A stretch of DNA of 6,780 nt. Source: an uncultured bacterium (lineage in GTDB: Bacteria; Planctomycetota; Phycisphaerae; Phycisphaerales; UBA1924). The stretch covers positions 1 through 6,780 of the forward strand of contig CALKYH010000147.1 of assembly GCA_938003595.1 (NCBI GenBank), read 5' to 3'. Below, piece by piece: positions 1-5,433 of the stretch; the first letter of the stretch is position 1, and each line of letters begins with the position of its first letter. The position numbers and the translations under genes were made by a program. A model generated the notes under the pieces. That model was given only the letters and a program-made list of their open reading frames with translations. It ran no database searches and had not been told where the DNA came from.

Positions 1-670
1 CGAAGTTCATCGCCTCGTGGAAGTCGCCCTCGCTGGTGGCGCCGTCGCCGAAGAAGGTCGCGGCCACACGGTCCTCGCCGCGCAGCTTGGCCGCCCAGGC
101 GATGCCCATGGCGTGCAGCATGTGCGTGCCGATGGGGATGGAGATGGGCAGGATGTTCACGCCGTCGGGGATCTGGTTGCCCCGCTCGTCGCCCATCCAG
201 TGCAGGAGGATCTTCTCCATGGGCAGCCCGTGCCAGAACAGCGCGGAGTTCTCGCGGTAGCAGGGCACGAGCCAGTCCACGCCCTTGCGCAGCGCGAACG
301 CGGCGCCCATGGGCCCGGCCTCCTGGCCGATGTTCTGCGGGTAGGTGCCCATGCGCCCGGAGCGCTGGAGCTTGAACGCGACCTCGTCGTAGTGCCGGCA
401 CACCGTGATGTGCTCGTACATCGCCACGACATCCTCGTCGCGCAGCAGGCCCTTGCCCAGCTTCTCGTCCAGACGACCGTTCTCGTCCAGGATCTGCAGC
501 CGCTCGATCTTGCCTTCCCAGACGGTCTTCAAACCCATCGACTTCTCCTGGTTTCCCTTCGCGGTCGTCTTCTTGTTCGCCTTGCCGGCGGGCTTGGCGG
601 GGGCTTTCTTCTTCGTCGCGCCGCGCGCGGGGCGGGCGGCGCGTTTCTTGCTTGGTCGTCGCTTGGCCAT
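1..670 (-). CDS. pdhA: Pyruvate dehydrogenase-type E1 component, alpha subunit (partial, 3' end beyond window)
   Basis: This is the thiamine-diphosphate-dependent E1 alpha subunit of a 2-oxoacid dehydrogenase complex. With E1 beta it decarboxylates the oxoacid and passes the acyl group to lipoyl-E2 in the cytoplasm. 223 residues are visible. After a Lys/Ala/Pro/Arg-rich tail (residues 1-44), the family fold runs from about residue 45. It shows YRE at 138-140, RGNQIPDG at 163-170 and the ThDP/Mg motif start GDGATSEGDFHEAMNF at 208-223. The usual Asn-Asn end of that motif lies outside the window. The RGNQIPDG and GTHMLHAMGIAWAAK stretches look more like Bacillus-type PdhA than BCKDH E1 alpha, but a branched-chain oxoacid dehydrogenase role is possible given the leucine genes nearby. 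ATG 670 follows GAGGGGAG (687-680) by 9 nt and lies 34 nt after the dehydrogenase stop. An alternative start at ATG 538 has a better RBS. The tail has strong G/C third positions, so it is probably translated. Confidence 0.9.
   Translation of the reverse strand, partial: MAKRRPSKKRAARPARGATKKKAPAKPAGKANKKTTAKGNQEKSMGLKTVWEGKIERLQILDENGRLDEKLGKGLLRDEDVVAMYEHITVCRHYDEVAFKLQRSGRMGTYPQNIGQEAGPMGAAFALRKGVDWLVPCYRENSALFWHGLPMEKILLHWMGDERGNQIPDGVNILPISIPIGTHMLHAMGIAWAAKLRGEDRVAATFFGDGATSEGDFHEAMNF
545..549 (-). promoter_or_regulatory. Strong internal ribosome binding site before ATG 538 in the E1 alpha gene
   Basis: AGGAG on the minus strand, 6 nt before an in-frame ATG at 538 (Met45 of the long form). 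The spacing is close to ideal and better than that at the upstream ATG 670. It would give a product starting MGLKTVWEG, at the normal family N terminus. Because it overlaps lysine codons (CAG GAG AAG), it could also arise from coding for Gln-Glu-Lys. Confidence 0.45.
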
Positions 671-704
671 CTCGGTGCGCTCCCCTCGGTGCGTGGTCGG
701 TCGA

Positions 705-2720
705 TCAGCGGGCCGCGCCGGCCTCGGCGGCGGCGTTGGAGTCGGCGTAGGCGTCGCCGGGGAACTGCTTGATGCCGTCCTGCTTGTTGCGCCGGCCCGT
801 GCCCTTGGCGACGGGGCTGCGCTCGGGGATCACGAAACGGCTGTTGGGCAGCGAGTCGTTGTGCTGCAGCGCCGCTTCCGCGGCCTTGAGCATGGAGTCG
901 TCCGCGTTCTCCGTCAGGGCGCGGAGGCTGGTGCGGACGGCCAGCTCGGCCATGTCCAGGAAGTGCTCCGCGGCGGCGCGGTCGCGCTGGAACTCCAGGT
1001 CGCTCTCGGCGCCGTTGCGCCGGCGCAGCTCGGCGTCGAGCCTCGAGAGCACGCACGACATGGCGTGGATCCACATCGCGTTGTCGGCGATGCGGGCCTG
1101 CACGCAGTCGCGGTTGAGGATCGCCTCCTCGTGCTTCTTGCTCATCACCTTGAAGGAGTGCGCGTGCTCGCGGGTCAGCGCCGCGACCCGCTCGCCGTGC
1201 CGGGCCAGGGAGCCGTGCAGGCGCGTGATGCGCGGGGGCGCGGGCTTGACGCCCAGGTACACCTCGAGCGCGACGGGCAGGGCCTTGGCCAGGACGGCGC
1301 CGTTGGTCATGTGCTTGGCGATGCGCCCGATGTTCTGCGCGAAGCCCTCCTCCTTGCTCCAGGTGAGCTTGGAGCGGATCGCCAGCAGCTGCTCGGCGAG
1401 CTGCTTGCCGCCGTAGCCGAAGACGAACTTCTGCATGACCTCGTTGGCGCCCTCGACGATGAGGTTGATCCGCGAATCACGGAAGATCCGCTCGACCTCG
1501 TTCTCCGTCATGTAGCCCTCGCCGCCCATGATCTGGACGGCGTCGTTCACCGTGCGCCAGCCCATCTCCGAGCAGAAGACCTTGCAGATCGCCGTCTCGA
1601 GCATGATGTCCTCGTCGTGGCGGTCGAGGATGCCGGTGGTGTAGTACAGCACCGCGTCCATCGCGTAGACCAGCGCCGACATGCGGGCGATCTTCTCGCG
1701 CATCGCCTCGAACGAGGCCAGCGGGCGCTGGAACTGGTAGCGCGTCTGCGACCACTTGATGGACTGGTCCATCGCGGTGCGCGCCCCGCCGAGCATGCCG
1801 GCCGAGAGCGTGCAGCGCCCGTAGTTCAGGCAGGTCAGGGCGACATTCAGGCCGCGCCCCTCCTGGTGCAGCAGGTTCGCCTTGGGCACGCGGACATCGT
1901 GGAAGCGGATGCGCGCCTGCCAGGTGCCGCGGATGCCGCACTTGCTGCGGTTCTTCTGGAAGATGTCCACGCCCTCCATGTCGGGCGTGCACACCAGCGC
2001 CGTGACCCGCTCGGAGACCTTGCCGGTCTTGGGGTCGGCGATCTTCTGCTTGGCCATGACGGTGAACAGGCCCGACAGCGCGCCGCTGGTGGCCCACTTC
2101 TTCTCGCCGTTGAGGATGTAGTGCTCGCCGTCCTCCGACAGCTCGCAGCGCGTCTCCTGGCCGCCGGCGTCGCAGCCGACATTGGGCTCCGACAGGCAGA
2201 ACGCCGAGACCCAGTCCTTGGCCAGCCGGGGCAGCCAGCGGCTCTTCTGCTCGTCGTTGCCGAAGAGCATGACCGCCTTGCAGCCGATCGACTGGTGCGC
2301 CGAGACCAGCACCGCCGTCGATCCGCAGGTCTGCCCGATGCGGTCCAGCACGCGGTTGTACGAGGTGATGCCCAGACCCAGGCCGCCGTGCTCGCGGGGA
2401 ATCGTCATGCCCATGACGCCCAGGTCGAACAGCCGGTCGATCACCCAGCGGGGGATCTCCTGGTCCTGATCGATGCTGATCGCCGGGTGCTCCGTGCGCA
2501 GGTACTCGTCCAGCGCCGCGAGCAGCTGGTCGCAGCGCGCCGTCTCCTCGGCGTCCACCGAGGGGTAGGGGAACATGAGGTCCTCGCGGAAGTTGCCCCA
2601 GAACAGGTTCTTCATGAACCCCATCGTCGAGGGGTCCGGGCCGAGCATGGCCTCGGCGTCGGCGATCATCTTCCGGTCCTGCTCGGACACATTCTTCAGG
2701 GCCTTGTTCAGTTCCGACAT
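705..2720 (-). CDS. VLCAD/ACAD9-like acyl-CoA dehydrogenase
   Basis: This is an FAD-dependent acyl-CoA dehydrogenase of 671 aa that makes trans-2-enoyl-CoA, the first step of beta-oxidation. Landmarks recalled from mitochondrial VLCAD line up along the whole length: FPYPS at 50-54, SAHQSIGCKAVMLFG at 140-154, AFCLSEP at 173-179, LNGEKKWATSG at 203-213 and FTVMAK at 219-224. The second family signature, QIMGGEGY through RIFRD (396-415), is a full match. Glu423 in IVEGANEV is the expected catalytic base. Residues about 440-620 correspond to the extra C-terminal helical domain that distinguishes VLCAD/ACAD9 from the shorter tetrameric enzymes. In the first signature, Cys183 replaces the usual Ser of GSD. 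A tail of about 48 residues (624-671), polar then Ala-rich, has no clear counterpart. ATG 2720 is chosen over TTG 2783: GGAG (2734-2731) lies 10 nt upstream, and the extra 21 residues look non-homologous. Long-chain substrate preference is inferred from the family. Confidence 0.93.
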   Translation of the reverse strand: MSELNKALKNVSEQDRKMIADAEAMLGPDPSTMGFMKNLFWGNFREDLMFPYPSVDAEETARCDQLLAALDEYLRTEHPAISIDQDQEIPRWVIDRLFDLGVMGMTIPREHGGLGLGITSYNRVLDRIGQTCGSTAVLVSAHQSIGCKAVMLFGNDEQKSRWLPRLAKDWVSAFCLSEPNVGCDAGGQETRCELSEDGEHYILNGEKKWATSGALSGLFTVMAKQKIADPKTGKVSERVTALVCTPDMEGVDIFQKNRSKCGIRGTWQARIRFHDVRVPKANLLHQEGRGLNVALTCLNYGRCTLSAGMLGGARTAMDQSIKWSQTRYQFQRPLASFEAMREKIARMSALVYAMDAVLYYTTGILDRHDEDIMLETAICKVFCSEMGWRTVNDAVQIMGGEGYMTENEVERIFRDSRINLIVEGANEVMQKFVFGYGGKQLAEQLLAIRSKLTWSKEEGFAQNIGRIAKHMTNGAVLAKALPVALEVYLGVKPAPPRITRLHGSLARHGERVAALTREHAHSFKVMSKKHEEAILNRDCVQARIADNAMWIHAMSCVLSRLDAELRRRNGAESDLEFQRDRAAAEHFLDMAELAVRTSLRALTENADDSMLKAAEAALQHNDSLPNSRFVIPERSPVAKGTGRRNKQDGIKQFPGDAYADSNAAAEAGAAR

Positions 2721-2745
2721 TGCGCTGCTGCTCCAATCTCTTGAT

Positions 2746-2767
2746 CGCCGGGCGCTCTGGCCCGGCG
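2746..2767. repeat. Inverted repeat in the leader of the acyl-CoA dehydrogenase gene
   Basis: Perfect 8 bp arms CGCCGGGC (2746-2753) and GCCCGGCG (2760-2767) around a 6 nt loop, ending 25 nt upstream of ATG 2720. On RNA it would form a stable GC hairpin just before the ribosome binding site. It could be a leader hairpin or an operator. In DNA this GC-rich, a chance origin is also possible. Confidence 0.4.
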
Positions 2768-2829
2768 CGATTCGCCGCTTCAACCCCCGGTCCCGCTCAC
2801 CGCCCCATCATTGGCCGCCCGACCCCGCC

Positions 2830-2846
2830 GGGCCCCTCCCGGGCCC
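2830..2846 (-). terminator. Weak hairpin after the hydratase stop codon
   Basis: GGGCCC (2830-2835) and GGGCCC (2841-2846) form a 6 bp all-GC stem with a 5 nt loop, starting 9 nt past the TAG stop of the hydratase gene. No T-run follows on the minus strand, so it is at best a pause or an inefficient terminator. It may partly separate the hydratase from the dehydrogenase gene 135 bp downstream. Confidence 0.2.
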
Positions 2847-2855
2847 TCGTCGGGC

Positions 2856-3740
2856 CTATTTCGCGCCCTTGGCGAGGAACGCCTTCACGCCGGCGCGGCC
2901 CTCTTCGGTTCGGCGAAGGTGGATCAGCAGATGCCGCTCCGCCGCGATCGCGGCGTCCCAGCCCAGGTCCAGGCCCGTCTGCACCGCCAGCTTCACCGCC
3001 TTGGCCGCCTTCGTGTCCGGCAGTTCCCCGGAGATCTTCGCCAGCGCCGCCCGGACATTGTCCCGCCATTCCGGTTCATGAATGTTCCGCGGCTCGCGCT
3101 CGGGCGCCGCCTTCACCAGCGTCGCCGCCAGCTCGCGCGCCTCGGCCATCAGGGCCTCGGGGCTGTCCACCAGCTCGTCCACCAGCGACGCCTCGCGCGC
3201 CTGGGTGATGTCGAGGGTGGCGCCCTTGGCCGTCATCAAAATCGCGTGCGCCGGATCAATGCGCGCCGGCAGCAGGTTCGTGCCGCCCCAGCCCGGGCAG
3301 ATGCCCAGCGCCGCCTCGGGCAGGCCGATCGGGTACGCCTTCGCCCCCGGCTTCAGGCACGCAACCAGAGCGTCGCAGTGCATCGCCAGCTCCAGGCCGC
3401 CGCCGAGCGTCGCGCCGTGGATGGCCGCGACGGTGGGGCAGTGCAGGTGCGCGATGCGCCCCATCACACGGGCGCCGAGCTCGAGGTAGTCCTGCAGCTG
3501 GTCGTCGCTCAGGGCGTCGATCTCCTTGAGATCGGCCCCGGCCACCCACGCCCGCTCCGCCGTCGAGGCCAGCACGAAGCCCTTGGCCGTCGCGCCGATC
3601 GCGTCCAGCGTCGCGTCGAGCCGCTCGAACAGCGCCCGGTCCAGCGCCACAACAGGTCGGCCCGGCTGCTCCAGCCAGACCGTCACAACGCCTGCGGCGG
3701 GACCCTTCTCCTCTCGCTCGAAACGCAGCGGGCTGCTCAT
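2856..3740 (-). CDS. Enoyl-CoA hydratase with both catalytic glutamates (FadJ/HADHA-like hydratase domain, stand-alone)
   Basis: This is a crotonase-fold protein of 294 aa, expected to hydrate trans-2-enoyl-CoA to 3-hydroxyacyl-CoA. AGAD (67-70) supplies the first oxyanion-hole residue. ATLGGGLELAMHCD (110-123) holds the second (Gly114) and catalytic Glu117. GLPEAALGICPGWGGT (139-154) holds catalytic Glu142. The AGADLKEI and LPEAALG...PGWGGT patterns look most like the hydratase half of the fused FadJ/HADHA enzymes. The C-terminal stretch (about 240-290: KAAKAVKLAV, ERHLLIHL, FLA) recalls the linker that joins that half to the hydroxyacyl-CoA dehydrogenase half, yet the protein stops there. 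It therefore seems to be a free-standing hydratase of the fused-enzyme type. ATG 3740 has GGAG (3750-3747) with 6 nt spacing. The gene has its own likely promoter and precedes the VLCAD-like gene by 135 bp, pairing the first two beta-oxidation steps. Confidence 0.88.
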   Translation of the reverse strand: MSSPLRFEREEKGPAAGVVTVWLEQPGRPVVALDRALFERLDATLDAIGATAKGFVLASTAERAWVAGADLKEIDALSDDQLQDYLELGARVMGRIAHLHCPTVAAIHGATLGGGLELAMHCDALVACLKPGAKAYPIGLPEAALGICPGWGGTNLLPARIDPAHAILMTAKGATLDITQAREASLVDELVDSPEALMAEARELAATLVKAAPEREPRNIHEPEWRDNVRAALAKISGELPDTKAAKAVKLAVQTGLDLGWDAAIAAERHLLIHLRRTEEGRAGVKAFLAKGAK

Positions 3741-3796
3741 AGATCGCTCCAGCACTTCCGGATCTATTGAGCCGGATGTTTGGTTTATGTTCATAT

Positions 3797-3820
3797 ACGA
3801 CCGGGCCCTCCGCCGGTCGT
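3797..3820. promoter_or_regulatory. Inverted repeat, candidate operator or leader hairpin
   Basis: Perfect 8 bp arms ACGACCGG (3797-3804) and CCGGTCGT (3813-3820) with an 8 nt spacer. It starts 14 nt downstream of the TATACT box on the minus strand, so it would sit in the early transcribed leader of the hydratase gene. The arms resemble GACCG/CGGTC half-sites of TetR-type regulators of acyl-CoA catabolism, though the spacer is longer than in those palindromes. It could equally be an RNA hairpin. Confidence 0.4.
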
Positions 3821-3834
3821 CACCCAAGCCCCAC

Positions 3835-3840
3835 AGTATA
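3835..3840 (-). promoter_or_regulatory. Candidate -10 box (TATACT) for the hydratase-dehydrogenase genes
   Basis: TATACT on the minus strand (3840-3835) matches the TATAAT consensus at five of six bases and stands out in otherwise very GC-rich DNA. It is placed just after the terminator of the upstream operon and 94 nt before ATG 3740. A -35 element at 17 bp spacing would be TTCGGA (3863-3858), which is weak, so the promoter may need an activator. Confidence 0.4.
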
Positions 3841-3865
3841 GAGGATCGCCGGCCCCCTCCGAACC

Positions 3866-3910
3866 AAAAAGGGGCCCGACCCCGCCTGAGGCCCGCGCTG
3901 GCGGGCCTCA
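3866..3910 (-). terminator. Rho-independent terminator region of the HMG-CoA lyase operon
   Basis: Reading the minus strand, a perfect 10 bp stem (arms 3910-3901 and 3896-3887, 4 nt loop) begins at the TGA stop codon itself. It is followed by a second short stem, GGGG-TCGGG-CCCC (3883-3871), and directly by TTTTT (3870-3866). The last hairpin plus T-run has the form of an intrinsic terminator; the larger stem just before may help. This separates the lyase-hydratase operon from the next transcription unit. Confidence 0.6.
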
Positions 3911-4660
3911 GCGCCCCGCGAACTTGGCCCGCAGCGTCCGCTGGGCCTCGTCGCTGCCCACGACCTCGGCCGAGATCATGGCGCCGCGCCGCACCATCGC
4001 CGCGTCCAGCGACCCGTCCAGCTCGTTGAGCCAGCCCTTGGTCGCCGCCAGGGCCTTGCGCCCGCCGCTGGCGATGCGCTCCGCTATCGCCGCGACCGTC
4101 TCGTCGAGCTTGTCCGCCGATACGCACTCGGTGACCAGCCCCAACTCCCACGCGCGCCGACCGCTCATGGTCCCGCCCTCGAGCAGCACGCGCCGCGCCT
4201 GGCCGGCGCCGATCTTCTTGACCAGCCACGGCGCCACCACCGCGGGGCACACGCCCAGGTCCACCTCCGGATAGCCCATCTTGGAATCGTCGTGCGTCAC
4301 GCCCAGGTCGCAGACGCACGCCAGGCCGCAGCCCCCGCCGATCGCGGCGCCGTTCACCCGCGCGATCGTCGGCATCGGCAGCGCCCGGACCTTCAGTGTC
4401 AGTTCCCCGATGCTCTGCAGCAGGCGCGCCGGGGCGCCGGGCTCGTCGAGCACCGCCTTGAGGTCCATGCCGGCGCAGAAGGACTTGCCGGCGCCCGTGA
4501 TGACCACCGCCCGCGCCTCGCGCGCCTTGGCCAGCTCGTCCACCCGGGCGTGCAGCGCGTCGAGAAGCGGGGGGGACATGGCGTTGCGCGCGTCCGGGCG
4601 GTTCAGGGTCAGCGTCGCGACGCCGTTGTCGATGCTCAGCGTGGCCAGTTCCGCGCCCAT
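3908..4660 (-). CDS. Enoyl-CoA hydratase/isomerase family protein, LiuC-like (paralogue B)
   Basis: This is a crotonase-fold protein of 250 aa. FCAGMDL (61-67) and NGAAIGGG (103-110) form the oxyanion hole. The first catalytic Glu of classical hydratases is replaced by Gly112 (GGGCGLA, codon GGC). The second is kept as Glu132 (GYPEVDLG). Gly or another small residue at the first site, with Glu at the second and the LGVCPAVVAPWLVKKIG stretch, resembles bacterial methylglutaconyl-CoA hydratase LiuC and polyketide PksH-type members. Together with the HMG-CoA lyase in the same operon, this suggests 3-methylglutaconyl-CoA hydration in leucine breakdown; the substrate is inferred. ATG 4660 lies one base after the TGA of the upstream paralogue (TGA-C-ATG), so translation is probably coupled. 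AAGGG (4670-4666) or GGAG (4675-4672) can serve as RBS. It shares the C-terminal motif ATKxWLNELDGS (206-217) with its neighbour, pointing to tandem duplication. The stop codon lies in the terminator stem. Confidence 0.9.
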   Translation of the reverse strand: MGAELATLSIDNGVATLTLNRPDARNAMSPPLLDALHARVDELAKAREARAVVITGAGKSFCAGMDLKAVLDEPGAPARLLQSIGELTLKVRALPMPTIARVNGAAIGGGCGLACVCDLGVTHDDSKMGYPEVDLGVCPAVVAPWLVKKIGAGQARRVLLEGGTMSGRRAWELGLVTECVSADKLDETVAAIAERIASGGRKALAATKGWLNELDGSLDAAMVRRGAMISAEVVGSDEAQRTLRAKFAGR

Positions 4661-4661
4661 G

Positions 4662-5417
4662 TCAGCCCTTTCTCCAGATCGCCGCGAGCCGTTCTTGTTC
4701 CTCATCGCCCCCCGCCAGCGCCAGAGAGGCGCCCAGCGCGCCGGCGTGCCGATTGTCCCGGTCGGAGCCGTCCAGCTCGTTGAGCCAGCGCTTGGTGGCC
4801 GCGAGCGCATGGGGCGGCTTCGCAGCCATGGCCTGCGCGATCTCCATCGCGAGGGCCTTCACCGCGTCCGCATCCGGCGCCAGATGGTGCGCCAAACCGA
4901 TGCGCAGGGCCTCCTCGCCGCCGATGGTCTCGGGGTCCAGCATGCGCTCACGGGCGCGCCCGGCGCCGATCTGGGCCGCGAGCATCGGGCCCGACACCGC
5001 CGGGCTCACGCCCAGCCGGACCACGGGGTAGCCGAGTTTCGCGCCGGGATCGGTCACAAGGATGTCGCACGAGGCCGCGAGGGCGCAACCTCCGGCGATC
5101 GCCCCGCCGCCCGCGGCGCAGATGACCGGCATCGGCAGCCGGCGCACCGCGCGACCCGCCTTGGACAGGCCGGTCAGCATCGCGCCGATGGCGCCGGGGT
5201 CGTCGCGGCACATGCTCAGGTCGAACCCCGCGCAGAACACCGGGCCCTCGCCCTGGATCACCAGCGCCCGGGCGTGCTCGGTCCCCGGCGCCGCCTCGCG
5301 CAGGGACTGCACGGCGAGGGCCAGGTCCGTGAGCATGGCGGGCGTGAGGGCGTTGCGCTTCTCGGGGCGCGAGAGCGTCACGACCGCCACGCCGCCGCGA
5401 TGTTCGAGCAGGACCAT
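4662..5417 (-). CDS. Enoyl-CoA hydratase/isomerase family protein lacking both catalytic glutamates (paralogue A)
   Basis: This is a crotonase-fold protein of 251 aa, the same length and layout as the following gene. The fold landmarks are intact: FCAGFDL (61-67), AIAGGCALAASCD (106-118), LGVSPAVSGPML (135-146), IGAGRARE (150-157) and ATKRWLNELDGS (207-218). Both positions that carry catalytic acids in classical hydratases are changed: Ala112 (GCC) and Val132 (GTG in GYPVVRLG, one base from GAG). The CoA-binding and oxyanion scaffold is therefore kept, but simple hydratase activity is not expected. Alternatives are a different crotonase reaction using other residues, or a structural partner of paralogue B, since the family forms trimers and hexamers. 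The reading frame is clean, with no sign of decay. ATG 5417 has AGGAT 8 nt upstream and starts 16 nt after the lyase stop, within one operon. The substrate is unknown; a leucine-pathway role is inferred from position. Confidence 0.88.
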   Translation of the reverse strand: MVLLEHRGGVAVVTLSRPEKRNALTPAMLTDLALAVQSLREAAPGTEHARALVIQGEGPVFCAGFDLSMCRDDPGAIGAMLTGLSKAGRAVRRLPMPVICAAGGGAIAGGCALAASCDILVTDPGAKLGYPVVRLGVSPAVSGPMLAAQIGAGRARERMLDPETIGGEEALRIGLAHHLAPDADAVKALAMEIAQAMAAKPPHALAATKRWLNELDGSDRDNRHAGALGASLALAGGDEEQERLAAIWRKG

Positions 5418-5433
5418 GACGGGTGATCCTATA

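Noticed and set aside
405..2744. 779-codon open frame on the plus strand
   Set aside because: It lies antisense to the dehydrogenase and E1 alpha genes, which have clear family motifs. Its translation is low-complexity Leu/Ala/Arg/Val/His, typical of an antisense shadow in GC-rich DNA.
2721..2783. 21-residue N-terminal extension of the dehydrogenase from TTG 2783
   Set aside because: The start codon is TTG and the extra residues are Arg/Ser-rich and unlike the family. They also cover an inverted repeat, and ATG 2720 has its own GGAG.
2811..3770. 319-codon open frame on the plus strand
   Set aside because: Antisense to the well-supported hydratase gene; the Arg/Gln/Ala-rich translation has no recognisable domain.
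2746..3820. A common operator shared by the leaders of the hydratase and dehydrogenase genes
   Set aside because: The two inverted repeats have different arm sequences and spacers (N8 and N6), so they do not look like sites for one regulator.
3741..4319. Extension of the 3740 hydratase frame upstream into the neighbouring gene
   Set aside because: It would cross the terminator, the promoter-like box and the previous gene in the wrong frame; the domain begins right after ATG 3740 with a good RBS.
4661..4810. Upstream extension of paralogue B to 4810
   Set aside because: The extra residues are out-of-frame paralogue A sequence; the domain start MGAELATLSIDNGVATLTLNRP fits ATG 4660.
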